Source: Hallerella sp963660435
Lineage (GTDB): Bacteria > Fibrobacterota > Fibrobacteria > Fibrobacterales > Fibrobacteraceae
Reading direction: 5' to 3'
Assembly (NCBI GenBank): GCA_963660435.1
Contig: CAVKYI010000001.1
Coordinates: 62,001 to 126,000 of the forward strand
Length of the DNA stretch: 64,000 nucleotides
In this document: positions 28,573 through 36,778 of the stretch, piece after piece
Numbering within the stretch: the first letter of the stretch is position 1
Layout: each line of letters starts with the position of its first letter
Program-made: the position numbers and the translations under genes
Notes under the pieces: model-generated
The model's database searches: none
Seen by the model: only the letters and a program-made list of their open reading frames with translations
What the model was told of the DNA's origin: nothing

Positions 28573-29793
28573 ATGTTTTATAAAAAAATATTTTTGGTTT
28601 TGAGTCTTATCGTTATTTCCTCTTATGGTGTGGAAATCTTTGATGCATCGGGAAAGAAAATTACCAATGAGGCGAATATAAATAACGCAGAAAAGACTGT
28701 GCGGGACTTAAGAATGAATCATCCCTTGAATCGGTACTATTTCCGCTCGTCTTCAAAAATCGGAAAAATTTATCCGGTTGCTCCCAAAGCTGTTCTTGCT
28801 GTTGGAAAGACACAATACATAGAAACAGAGAAAAAACAAAACTATAGTATCTGTTTAGAAAATGATCAAAAAGGATTTTGGGATGGAGCCATCCCATTTG
28901 TGCTGTCAACAGAAAATTGCTTTTTGGTGACTACTCCAAATCGAACCGGAAGCTTTTTGTTCGTGCACTTTAAAGATTCGATTCCCTCTGATAGCATTTG
29001 GTTGCTAAACAATCAAAAATTAATCGATTTGTCAAAAGACGTTCATTTGTTATGGAGGCTGGATTCCGTTGTTGGACCGTTCAATAAAAGACGCGTATAT
29101 GGTTCGTACAAAGCGACTCGCTTGAACAAGATTCTTGTCGTCGATCGAACGGAAGCGACGGTTGGCGAAGTAAAATATCTATGTGATTATTTTGGAGTGG
29201 CTTACAAAGCTTCTGATTCGTGGTATCCAGACAATGACGCATTAAGTCATCCCGATATGCCGCAAGATCCGGGGTTTTCCATAGTTCCTAATTACGCTAA
29301 CAATAGAAGTACGCTGGAAGGTTTTGAAGTTTCTTCGTATGCAAACGGAGCGGATACAACCAAAAATGGGTATCGGCTTCCTACGCATGATGAATGGGTT
29401 GCTTTACAAAGAGGCGCCTCTAAAAAAGATTTTTACTGGGGTAATGAAACGGATTCGCTAACCATTTCCCAATATGAATGGTATAGACCCGCCAAAGAAC
29501 GAGTTCACGATGTCGGGTTGTTGAAACCAAATCCGTACGGATTATATGATGTTATGGGAAATGCGGTAGAATACACTTTACAGGGACGCGAATGTGTCAG
29601 CAAGGATGAAAAATCTCGAGAATGCCTTATAAAAGACGATTTAAAACAACACGAGGCAAAGGACGTTTGCTATACGCGTATAAAATATAATGCGGATAAA
29701 AAAATTCAAACAAAGGAATGTCGTGTCGGATTTTCCCTAAACGAGTTTTGGGGCTTCAGGTTGGTTCGCCAGCTTTTTATAGATAACCATTAG
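28573..29793 (+). CDS. FGE/SUMF1-like exported protein 1
   Basis: This 406-residue protein has a signal peptide (MFYKKIFLVLSLIVISSYG). Its C-terminal half resembles the formylglycine-generating-enzyme/sulfatase-modifying-factor fold (PF03781): LNKILVVDRTEATVGEVKYL, NGYRLPTHDEWVALQRG, NPYGLYDVMGNAVEYTL and WGFRLVRQLF. The cysteine pair used by true FGE is not evident, so this is more likely a binding or structural relative than an enzyme. DNA remains AT-rich. It starts 3 bases after the metalloprotease and ends directly at the start of its paralog. Confidence 0.75.
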   Translation: MFYKKIFLVLSLIVISSYGVEIFDASGKKITNEANINNAEKTVRDLRMNHPLNRYYFRSSSKIGKIYPVAPKAVLAVGKTQYIETEKKQNYSICLENDQKGFWDGAIPFVLSTENCFLVTTPNRTGSFLFVHFKDSIPSDSIWLLNNQKLIDLSKDVHLLWRLDSVVGPFNKRRVYGSYKATRLNKILVVDRTEATVGEVKYLCDYFGVAYKASDSWYPDNDALSHPDMPQDPGFSIVPNYANNRSTLEGFEVSSYANGADTTKNGYRLPTHDEWVALQRGASKKDFYWGNETDSLTISQYEWYRPAKERVHDVGLLKPNPYGLYDVMGNAVEYTLQGRECVSKDEKSRECLIKDDLKQHEAKDVCYTRIKYNADKKIQTKECRVGFSLNEFWGFRLVRQLFIDNH

Positions 29794-31179
29794 ATGGTAA
29801 AAACCATGAAAGTCAAAATAATTCTTTTTCTCGCCTTTACGGTGTTGGCCTTTGCCGCCAAGGATTCTCTCTATGAAATCAATGGAACAGTCTTTGACAA
29901 GGAACACGGGCCGAGAGGCCCCAAGGCGATTGTCAAGGTTTCCCGTACTGTACCGAGGATAAAGCCGCTCCGCGCAAGCGAGGATTCGTTTCAGGTTTCC
30001 TTGAAAGGGGGTGGAGACGTGCGTTGGCTTGAAATGGAAAAGAATACGGTCTATTCCGTCTGTGTGGATGATGACGACGGCTTTTGGAAAGTTGAAGATT
30101 TCAAGTACGAAAAAGAGGGAAGTTCCTGCATTCGATTGCATTCCGGGAATTACGTGAAGAACGGGAAGATTCTGTATGCGACCAGGATGGGCAACGGCTA
30201 CACTTTTCAGTTGCTGGTCGGAATGAGGTACATCGATCTCAGGGGGAAAAAACATCTTTTGGGGTTTTTAGAGTTGGGCGAAGGCTTTTATTACAAGGAA
30301 GGCCTCTGGTATCCGATCGATCCGGAACGGTATGAATTTATCGACAAGGTCCTGGCTGTGGATAAGTACATGGTCACCGAATGTGAATTTGTCCAGGCTC
30401 TGTGGGACTCCATTCCTGCGCAAGTCGAAAGGGAGTACCAGGCAAATCATCCCTTTTGGATAGAGAAAAAAAAGACCTTGACGAAAAACGGATTTTGCGA
30501 TGCGCATGATTCCGCGGCTGTCCGTGTCAATTTGTACTATGCCCTTGTCTATGCGAATCTTCGAAGTGCTCGGGACGGTTTTCGACCGGTCTATTCTTTC
30601 GAATGGACAGATGATGAATACGGCCTTGCGGACGACGGCTGCCTTGTCATTTCCGATGTCAATTTTCATGTAGAAAACTCGGCTGTCCGCGTGAGGATAG
30701 ACACAAGCGCGAACGGCTATCGTTTGCCCTATTACGATGAATGGATGGCGTTGGGACGCGCCGGACATAGTTATACGTTTTATGTATGGGGCACTGATGG
30801 TGATTCCTCCATTGCCGCTCGGCATGCTTGGTTCGGCGTTCGGGATCCGGAAGACAGGTTTTTGAAAATGAACTGGAACGATTGGAACGAACGAAGCCGA
30901 TTGGAGCGTTCTTGCGGGAAATGGCTGCAAAAATCTAGGCCGGTAGGAATGCTGAAGCCGAATGATTACGGATTGTATGATATGTTCGGTCTTGTGTGCG
31001 AAAATGTCATCATGGAAAAACATCAGGAGGAGTATTTTCCCGGGGTTGCGGCCACCTGCAAGGGCGGATTTTTGGCGGATACCCTCAAGGCGTTGAAGTT
31101 CAAGGCGAAGTGCAGAACCGATTTTTTTGATCCGGAAAGACTTTTCCAAGGCTTGCGCCTGGTCAGGCAAATCAAGTGA
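29794..31179 (+). CDS. FGE/SUMF1-like exported protein 2
   Basis: The paralog of the preceding gene follows without any gap. The ATG at 29794 touches the upstream stop; an alternative ATG at 29806 gives the tidier signal peptide MKVKIILFLAFTVLAFAA. The protein has about 460 residues. The FGE-like domain shows VDKYMVTECEFVQALWDS, ANGYRLPYYDEWMALGRAG, PNDYGLYDMFGLVCENV and LFQGLRLVRQ. Base composition returns to the chromosomal average, unlike its AT-rich neighbour. This means the left part of the operon, not this gene, is the foreign portion. Confidence 0.75.
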   Translation: MVKTMKVKIILFLAFTVLAFAAKDSLYEINGTVFDKEHGPRGPKAIVKVSRTVPRIKPLRASEDSFQVSLKGGGDVRWLEMEKNTVYSVCVDDDDGFWKVEDFKYEKEGSSCIRLHSGNYVKNGKILYATRMGNGYTFQLLVGMRYIDLRGKKHLLGFLELGEGFYYKEGLWYPIDPERYEFIDKVLAVDKYMVTECEFVQALWDSIPAQVEREYQANHPFWIEKKKTLTKNGFCDAHDSAAVRVNLYYALVYANLRSARDGFRPVYSFEWTDDEYGLADDGCLVISDVNFHVENSAVRVRIDTSANGYRLPYYDEWMALGRAGHSYTFYVWGTDGDSSIAARHAWFGVRDPEDRFLKMNWNDWNERSRLERSCGKWLQKSRPVGMLKPNDYGLYDMFGLVCENVIMEKHQEEYFPGVAATCKGGFLADTLKALKFKAKCRTDFFDPERLFQGLRLVRQIK

Positions 31180-31225
31180 TGGGACGGAAATCGAAAAGAC
31201 GAAAACTCTTTGACAGAAGTTCCCT

Positions 31226-31321
31226 TCCCATGGAATCGTCGGAAATGCCGTCGAGACGTGCACGCCCTATATGAAGCGGACATTTGTCAAAGGCTTTCGC
31301 CTTGTGCGAAAGCTCCTGTAA
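31226..31321 (+). pseudogene. 3' remnant of a third FGE-like gene
   Basis: One frame reads PHGIVGNAVETCTPYMKR and then TFVKGFRLVRKLL before TAA at 31319. This matches the C-terminal landmarks of the two upstream paralogs (VMGNAVEYTL and GLRLVRQ) but lacks everything before them. It lies 46 bases after FGE-like 2. The expected YGLYD motif is absent upstream, so the copy is deleted or frame-shifted. Confidence 0.6.
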
Positions 31322-31327
31322 ATCCTC

Positions 31328-31756
31328 TCAGATATAATACATATATCCCGAGGATTTTCTGGAAACGAGCTTGTCCAGGGTGATGCTTTTCAGGATGCTG
31401 GAAAGCGCCTCGTCGATTTTGTTGTAAAGCCCGATGCGCAGGGCCTTTCGAAACGGTGTATCTTCTGCGGTCGGAATCGGCGGCTCGACGATTTTCAGGT
31501 CGCCTTCCAGGGCTTTTAGGACGCTGTCGAGGTGGATGTCCGCGGGCGGCTTTGCGAGGACGAATCCGCCGCTAGAACCCTTGATGGATCGGATGAACCC
31601 TGCGCGCTTCAGGACAACGGCGATTTGTCCGAGATAAGTCGGGGAAATCTGCTGTCTCTCGGAAATCTCGGAAAGGGTCGTATGCGCGCTTGGCCCCTGC
31701 TCCGCGATGTCGATTAAAAATCGGATGCCGTAGCGTCCCCTGGTGGAAATCTTCAT
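31328..31756 (-). CDS. Rrf2-family transcriptional regulator without cluster cysteines
   Basis: This 142-residue protein has the Rrf2 winged-helix N-terminus (MKISTRGRYGIRFLIDIAEQ) and the recognition region QISPTYLGQIAVVLKRAGFIRSIKG. It contains no cysteine, so it cannot bind an iron-sulfur cluster in the IscR manner. The start overlaps the stop of another Rrf2 gene (ATGA), and both follow an outer-membrane protein gene. It may sense another cofactor or work as a heterodimer with its neighbour. Confidence 0.88.
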   Translation of the reverse strand: MKISTRGRYGIRFLIDIAEQGPSAHTTLSEISERQQISPTYLGQIAVVLKRAGFIRSIKGSSGGFVLAKPPADIHLDSVLKALEGDLKIVEPPIPTAEDTPFRKALRIGLYNKIDEALSSILKSITLDKLVSRKSSGYMYYI

Positions 31757-32178
31757 CCGATGAAAACTCCTTGCACGCCGCGGTAAATGGTCGCGAGGTC
31801 TTCGAGCGATACCGCCTTGAGAATGGCTTCGAGCGAACCGCTTACCTTGTCCCAGAGATCCTTGGATTCGCAGCGTCCCTTTCGCGGACAGTCGCCGCCT
31901 TGGCAGGGAACGGACCGGAGCGATGTCTCCATCTTGTCTAGAACGTCAAACGCGGAAATTTCACCGGGATTCCGGGTTAGCCTGTACCCGCCTTGCACGC
32001 CGCGGCTTCCGGCGACGAATCCCGCCTTCTTGAGCGGGATGAAGAGCTGCTCCAGGTAGCCTTCCGAAAGCTTTGTCGCCTCGGCTATCGAATGGATGCT
32101 GCGAGGATGCTTCGAATCTCCCGTAGCAAGGCAGAGAAGCGCTTCGAGCGCGTATTGTCCGCGGGTTGAAATCTTCAT
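31753..32178 (-). CDS. Rrf2-family regulator with IscR-like cysteine trio
   Basis: The start ATG at 32178 (MKISTRGQYALEALLCLA) is chosen over a longer frame, because it overlaps the upstream stop and matches the Rrf2 N-terminus. The 141-residue protein has the Rrf2 helix-turn-helix and a VPCQGGDCPRKGRC segment near residue 93. This spacing of three cysteines (4 and 5 residues between) resembles the cluster ligands of IscR-type proteins (5 and 5). It probably binds a [2Fe-2S] or similar cluster and responds to redox or iron status. It is the middle gene of a three-gene minus-strand operon. Confidence 0.88.
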   Translation of the reverse strand: MKISTRGQYALEALLCLATGDSKHPRSIHSIAEATKLSEGYLEQLFIPLKKAGFVAGSRGVQGGYRLTRNPGEISAFDVLDKMETSLRSVPCQGGDCPRKGRCESKDLWDKVSGSLEAILKAVSLEDLATIYRGVQGVFIG

Positions 32179-32723
32179 CGGCTGACGTCGATCGCCCTTA
32201 GTCCCGGGCGGGAATTGGCAAAGAGGATTCCCAGCGAAACGCCGAATCCGTGTTCGGTCTCCTTCGCGAATGTCCACTGGTAGGAACCCTTGATGCGGAA
32301 GGAGAGGAACGATTCGCGGAAAAGGTAAATGCCTGCGTTCGCTTCCACGGTCGGGCCGAACCTGTCGCCAAACGTGTCGAGAATGTCGTCTTCGGGGAGC
32401 GTGCTCACGCCTGCCATGCCGCCGACAAAGAGGGTGACACTTGCCGGGAGAAGCATCTGCTGCAGACCGAGCTTCGCGTTAAATCCGTTGCCGGGAAACG
32501 AGTAGCCGATGTCGCCCGTGACGCTCGTGTAGGGGAGAATCTGGAAGTTCGAAACGAAGTTCATTTCGCCGAATGCCGTGCGCTCGTCGCTCCAGGAATC
32601 GTTTACGGGCTTGAATACGCCGAGTTCGAGTCCAAAGCTCGAGAACGGGTTATAGACGGGTCGTCCTTCGCCTGCGAAAGCCACGATGGCCAGAGTGCCG
32701 ATAAAAAGAATCCATTTTTTCAT
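32175..32723 (-). CDS. probable outer-membrane beta-barrel protein
   Basis: Start ATG 32723 gives MKKWILFIGTLAIVAFAGEG, a good signal peptide, with AGGAG 9 bases upstream. The mature part of about 165 residues alternates aromatic and polar residues in strand-like stretches (SSFGLELGVFKPV, SFLSFRIKGSYQWTF, GFGVSLGILF), as in small outer-membrane barrels. No family is recognised. It heads the operon with two Rrf2 regulators and overlaps the first by 4 bases, which is an unusual partner for such regulators. Confidence 0.65.
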   Translation of the reverse strand: MKKWILFIGTLAIVAFAGEGRPVYNPFSSFGLELGVFKPVNDSWSDERTAFGEMNFVSNFQILPYTSVTGDIGYSFPGNGFNAKLGLQQMLLPASVTLFVGGMAGVSTLPEDDILDTFGDRFGPTVEANAGIYLFRESFLSFRIKGSYQWTFAKETEHGFGVSLGILFANSRPGLRAIDVSR

Positions 32724-32886
32724 GTCGAATCTCCTATCGCAGAACATTCTGCAATGTAGCAAATTAGCAATTGTAAAAAGCGCTTTACTAGGAATTGGGG
32801 AACATTCGGATAACGCGCCCAAAATCCTGTCTGGGCGGAATGTTTTCTATATTAAGCGAAAACCAAAACTTAACAGAAGGATCTCT

Positions 32887-33498
32887 ATGTCTAAAATTCT
32901 GCGTATTTTTGCTCTTTCGGCACTGGCGATGGCTTTTGTGGCATGCGCTGGCGGCGGAAAAAAGGTCACCCGCATCGAATCGGATTCCGTTGTCGATCTC
33001 TCCGGAAAGTGGAACGATACGGATTCCCGCCTTGTCGCGGAAGAGATGATCCAGGACTGCATCGCGCGCCCCTGGTATGGCAAGCTTCTCCAGAACAAGA
33101 ACGGCGAGCTTCCGACCGTCGTCATCGGTAGCGTCCGCAACAAGAGCCACGAACACATCAACGTGGAAACCTTCATCAAGGACATGGAACGCGCTCTCAT
33201 CAACTCGGGCAAGGTCGATTTCGTCGCGAACGCCGAAGAACGCGGCGAACTCCGCGCGGAACTCGCAAGCCAGTCCGGCAATGCGACCGAGGAAACCCGC
33301 AAGGAAGCGGGGCAGGAAATCGGCGCGGACCTGATGCTCACGGGAAGCCTGAACTCGATCGTTGACCAGGAAGGCGGCGAACAGGTCGTCTTCTACCAGA
33401 TAGACTTGCAACTTGTCGATATCCAGACGCACAAGACGGTTTGGATCGGCGACAAGAAAATCAAGAAGTACATGAGCAAAAGCTCCGTCAAGATGTAG
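32887..33498 (+). CDS. lpoB: LpoB-like penicillin-binding protein activator lipoprotein
   Basis: The start MSKILRIFALSALAMAFVAC (Cys20 lipobox) follows AGAAGGATCTCT. The 203-residue protein matches the LpoB family: WNDTDSRLVAEEMIQDC, then VVIGSVRNKSHEHINVE, DMERALINSGKVDFV, EIGADLMLTGSLNSIVD and TVWIGDKKIKKY. In E. coli LpoB reaches from the outer membrane to activate PBP1B. The next gene, 12 bases on, encodes a COG3014 lipoprotein, a neighbour pairing also known in other Gram-negative genomes. A TATATT box lies about 35 bases upstream. Confidence 0.88.
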   Translation: MSKILRIFALSALAMAFVACAGGGKKVTRIESDSVVDLSGKWNDTDSRLVAEEMIQDCIARPWYGKLLQNKNGELPTVVIGSVRNKSHEHINVETFIKDMERALINSGKVDFVANAEERGELRAELASQSGNATEETRKEAGQEIGADLMLTGSLNSIVDQEGGEQVVFYQIDLQLVDIQTHKTVWIGDKKIKKYMSKSSVKM

Positions 33499-33510
33499 TC
33501 GGGGTTCGCC

Positions 33511-34923
33511 ATGAAGAAAATCCGCTTTTCTCCGCTCGTTCTCTGTCTGTTCCTCTTGGTCTCCTGTGCCAACAAGTCGATGACTCGATACGAGGAACTT
33601 TCGAAACCGATGGCGCAGGGCGGGTTTTCCGCTACAATCGATGCCGTTCAGAAGAATCAGAAAAAACTTTACGGCTCCAATTCCGAGTTTCTTTACCACT
33701 TCGATCTCGCGACGCTCTACCACTATGATGGCAATTACCGGAAAAGCGCCGACGAGTTCGAAAAGGCAAAGCAGATTTACGACGATCTCTATACAAAGTC
33801 CGTTACGAACGAGGCTGCTTCGGTCTTGACGAACGACAACGTTCGGCCATACCGGGCGCGGCCTTTCGAAATCCTTTCCCTTTACGAGATGAATATCGTG
33901 AACTACCTCGCGATGGGAGATGTCGATGGGGCGCTCGTCGAGGCGCGGGCTTCGGATATCGCCCTGCAGCAGCTTTACCAGAAGAGCGACAAGAAGACAA
34001 ACGATGCCGGATACCTGCGGTATCTGATCGCTCTCGTCTATGAAATGGGCGGTGAAACGGACAACGCCGCGATTTCCTACTACAAGACGGTTCGGGCCTA
34101 TTCCGAAGAGGCGACGAAGCTCCCCGCCGAAGCGCAGGCTTTTATCGTGAACCGCCTTGAAAAGAGCGGTCGCGCAAGCGACATTTCCTCGCTGAACTTC
34201 CCGAACGGAAACGTTTCGGAAACGGTCCCGATGTATGTCGATAACGCGAACGGGGAAATCGTCGTCATCGGCTATGCGGGTCACAGCGCGATTCTCGGGG
34301 AATGGATGCTCTCGGGAACTTACGTGCGCGGCGGCATTCTGAACGTGATGGGCAAGAATCCGCAATCGGGAAAAGTCGAAAGCCTGACCATCCCCTTTCC
34401 GGCGACGGCCATCGGAAGCCATGGCGGAACGACCTTCTCTGTGACGATCGCGATTCCGGAACGCAAGGACGTTCCGTATCGCGTGGAAAATTTTGAAATC
34501 CTGCTGGACGGAAGGCCCTTGGGCTACCATCCGGAAATTTTCCTGGACAATACGAAAAACCTGGTCAAGAACCTGGAAGAGGAACGCACCGTAACGCTCG
34601 GACGGACAGCTGTCCGCGTTCTCACCCGGACTATCGCCGCACAGGTCGCCAAGAAGAAGATGGAAACGAACAATGTCCTGCTGAATCTCGTGACGAGCAT
34701 CGGAACGGATGTCGCTGCCGCCCAATTGGAACAGGCCGATCTGCGGGTCGCGCTTTTTCTTCCGCGCAATGTCCGCATGGCGCGGATCCCGGCGACCCCG
34801 GGAATTCACAAGGTGACCGTCCTCGCGACAAACCGGAACGGCGGCGCTGTCGAGCGTTACGATTTCACGGCAAACGTGAAGCCCGGCAAGAAGGCGCTCG
34901 TCATCGTTCCCGCGATCCGCTAG
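33511..34923 (+). CDS. COG3014-family lipoprotein with TPR-like repeats
   Basis: This 470-residue lipoprotein (MKKIRFSPLVLCLFLLVSC, Cys19) has TPR-like helices in its first half (FLYHFDLATLYHYDGNYRKSADEFEKA, YLRYLIALVYEMGGE). A beta-rich second half ends in KKALVIVPAIR. The family is COG3014, often next to LpoB, so a role in the cell envelope or peptidoglycan synthesis is likely but not characterised. It is co-transcribed with lpoB, and a bidirectional terminator follows. Confidence 0.8.
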   Translation: MKKIRFSPLVLCLFLLVSCANKSMTRYEELSKPMAQGGFSATIDAVQKNQKKLYGSNSEFLYHFDLATLYHYDGNYRKSADEFEKAKQIYDDLYTKSVTNEAASVLTNDNVRPYRARPFEILSLYEMNIVNYLAMGDVDGALVEARASDIALQQLYQKSDKKTNDAGYLRYLIALVYEMGGETDNAAISYYKTVRAYSEEATKLPAEAQAFIVNRLEKSGRASDISSLNFPNGNVSETVPMYVDNANGEIVVIGYAGHSAILGEWMLSGTYVRGGILNVMGKNPQSGKVESLTIPFPATAIGSHGGTTFSVTIAIPERKDVPYRVENFEILLDGRPLGYHPEIFLDNTKNLVKNLEEERTVTLGRTAVRVLTRTIAAQVAKKKMETNNVLLNLVTSIGTDVAAAQLEQADLRVALFLPRNVRMARIPATPGIHKVTVLATNRNGGAVERYDFTANVKPGKKALVIVPAIR

Positions 34924-34963
34924 GGAAACGGAATTCGGGGAAGTTGGCTCCGCTAAATAGAAG

Positions 34964-34991
34964 CAGGACGCCTATCCAGGCGTCCTGTTTC
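34964..34991. terminator. bidirectional terminator between COG3014 gene and AlkD-like gene
   Basis: A perfect 10-bp stem CAGGACGCCT-ATCC-AGGCGTCCTG is followed by TTTCGT and lies between convergent genes ending at 34923 and 35010. Confidence 0.75.
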
Positions 34992-35009
34992 GTATTCTGG
35001 GCGATTCCG

Positions 35010-35672
35010 CTAGATATTCCGCAGAACCTCTTGGGACGTCTGGGGAGCGAGTTCCGTGTCCATGACGAAATGCCGGACTTCGTTCGGGTTGATGCGCGCG
35101 TATTCGGATAGCGCCTGCCCGATGCCCGTGCGGATGTAGTAGTTGTCGTCCTTGGCGCAGTGCAGGCAGCAGGACTTGAGAAGATCCCAGTCCGTGTGGT
35201 CGCGATACTGAAGCTGGAAAAGGATGACGCTGCGGCGGACCCAGATGTTCGGGTCGCGAATCCAGGTGGCAATCTTGTGTCGGATGGGCGGGATTCTCCA
35301 GGCGAGATCGCCCAGGACGCTCGTCGCGATCGTATCGACCGTGTCCTTCCACGGACGGGTCTTGATGAGCGTCTTGAGGAAGCTTAGATGCTGTCCGCCG
35401 AGAAGAGCCTTGTGCTTGAACAGATAGTCGCAAGCCGCATACTGGACTTCGCGGTAAGGTTGAGACCACATGTCGGAGACCCTTGCCGCCAGTTCGTCCC
35501 CGTTCTTGGGCGGGAACTTGTCGAAAATCGGGTAGGTGGCTTCGCGACGCTTGATGACGCTGACTCCGAGAAAGTCGAAGGAGTCGCGCATGCTTTTTGA
35601 CATTGTACGCGCTTCCTCTTCGTTTGAACGGGATCGGAGCGTTAAAAGGATTTCTTGTGTGAATCGGAGCAT
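35010..35672 (-). CDS. AlkD-like DNA alkylation repair protein
   Basis: The 220-residue all-helical protein matches the HEAT-repeat DNA glycosylase family of AlkD (PF08713): an N-terminal RTMSKSMRDSFDFLGVSVIKRR segment, REVQYAACDYL, and DPNIWVRRSVILFQLQY. AlkD removes bulky cationic alkyl bases such as 3- and 7-alkylpurines without flipping them. The start ATG at 35672 aligns with the family N-terminus, but an internal ATG (residue 24) has the better ribosome-binding site (AGAGGAA), so the true start is uncertain. Confidence 0.85.
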   Translation of the reverse strand: MLRFTQEILLTLRSRSNEEEARTMSKSMRDSFDFLGVSVIKRREATYPIFDKFPPKNGDELAARVSDMWSQPYREVQYAACDYLFKHKALLGGQHLSFLKTLIKTRPWKDTVDTIATSVLGDLAWRIPPIRHKIATWIRDPNIWVRRSVILFQLQYRDHTDWDLLKSCCLHCAKDDNYYIRTGIGQALSEYARINPNEVRHFVMDTELAPQTSQEVLRNI

Positions 35673-35733
35673 TGCGTAAAAAATACAACTCTATTTCAAG
35701 AATTTCTAGGTCTTGACAAATAGATTTTTTTAA

Positions 35734-35762
35734 TTTAAATGTTGTTTCGCTGATTTTATAAT
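35734..35762 (+). promoter_or_regulatory. candidate promoter before the AT-hook gene
   Basis: A perfect -10 box TATAAT (35757-35762) has a weak TTTAAA at 35734-35739 17 bases upstream. A TTGACA also lies at 35713-35718. The following bases (35764-35785) contain half of the dispersed CTCTAAAAATT repeat seen elsewhere in the window. The rest of the 200-base gap 35673-35873 shows nothing clear. Confidence 0.4.
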
Positions 35763-35873
35763 CAAGGACGACTCTAAAAATTGTCTCGATAAGGAACGCT
35801 CCGCTTCTTGTAAAGTATCCTTCGCGTTTCCTGGAAAAAGTTTTTTGGAGAAGCCCGAATCATCCTAGCCTTG

Positions 35874-36632
35874 ATGAATACGATGGACAATACACCGATT
35901 ACACAGACTGAAAATCTCCCCGTGGTAGAAGTTCCCCCCGAATTGCGCGGTCTTTCCGATGAAGAGATCCTTGCGCTCCACCCGGTCGATCCCGAAAAGC
36001 GAGACCGCTTTCGCCTTTCGAAGAAGGAACGGGCCGCAAAAAAGCTTGCGAAGGAACAGGCGAAGTTTCGCCGCCTGATGGAACAGTACGAAAATCGGGA
36101 CCGGATTGTCCACTCGTCGAGACCGATGCCCAAGATGTCGGATTTCGACGGAAACGCTTCGCCGCAAGCGGCAAGGCGCGGAGCCTCGACGCCCGCTCCG
36201 CGGAAAACGCTGTTCGTGCCCAGCCAAATGAAGAAAACGGTGAACGTGCAAGATCCTCTCGCCGCCATGCCGAAAGCCGCTCCGGCTCCGCTTCCGCCCA
36301 GGCAAAGTTCGGGCCGCGTGCTTGTCGGTTCCTTTGGCGGGGCGAAGTTCGGTGCCGCCAAGACGCAGATAATCTCCGAGGACGAACTGGCGAAGAAACG
36401 CGCCGCGGAAGAAGCGAAGCGCCAGCGCGAACTGGCAAGAAAGCGTGCCGCCATGGAACGAACCGTTCTCGAGCGCGCGGCGTTGACAGATTCCGCGGCT
36501 CCCCAAAAGCTCGATCCGAACTCCCTGTTCAAGCCGGATTCTCCGCTAGGCGTCTCGCCGTCTTCCGAAATTTTCGAAGTGCCGGTAAAGCGCAAGCGCG
36601 GTCGTCCGCGCAAGAATCCGCTACCGGAATAG
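35874..36632 (+). CDS. basic disordered protein with C-terminal AT-hook
   Basis: I do not recognise a family over the 252 residues. Residues 25-75 are charged and helical (SDEEILALHPVDPEKRDRF, then a Lys/Arg-rich coil). The middle (80-145) is Pro/Ala-rich and probably unstructured. A strongly alkaline helix follows (AEEAKRQRELARKRAAMER). The end, VPVKRKRGRPRKNP, contains a canonical AT-hook core (KRGRPRK). AT-hooks bind the minor groove of AT-rich DNA. A nucleoid-associated or silencing role is a plausible guess. ATG 35874 is used; TTG 35871 and ATG 35883 are alternatives. A palindromic repeat follows the stop. Confidence 0.65.
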   Translation: MNTMDNTPITQTENLPVVEVPPELRGLSDEEILALHPVDPEKRDRFRLSKKERAAKKLAKEQAKFRRLMEQYENRDRIVHSSRPMPKMSDFDGNASPQAARRGASTPAPRKTLFVPSQMKKTVNVQDPLAAMPKAAPAPLPPRQSSGRVLVGSFGGAKFGAAKTQIISEDELAKKRAAEEAKRQRELARKRAAMERTVLERAALTDSAAPQKLDPNSLFKPDSPLGVSPSSEIFEVPVKRKRGRPRKNPLPE

Positions 36633-36636
36633 CTTT

Positions 36637-36709
36637 AGGTCACCTCTAAAAATTCAATTTTCAAAAATTTGGGAGTTTCTTGACCAAGGCGATTTTTAGA
36701 GGTTCCCTT
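36637..36709. repeat. MITE-like dispersed repeat, copy 1 (73 bp)
   Basis: The element has inverted ends: AGGTCACCTCTAAAAATTC on the left, and GATTTTTAGAGG followed by TTCCCTT on the right. A second, longer copy lies in the opposite orientation at 47681-47787. The strong AT-rich stem may also terminate the AT-hook gene transcript. Confidence 0.7.
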
Positions 36710-36778
36710 TTGGCTGTTTTTTCACTTTCTTAGCCATGATTCGCAATTTTTTACGGTGTTTGAATATATCTTTGGGGT

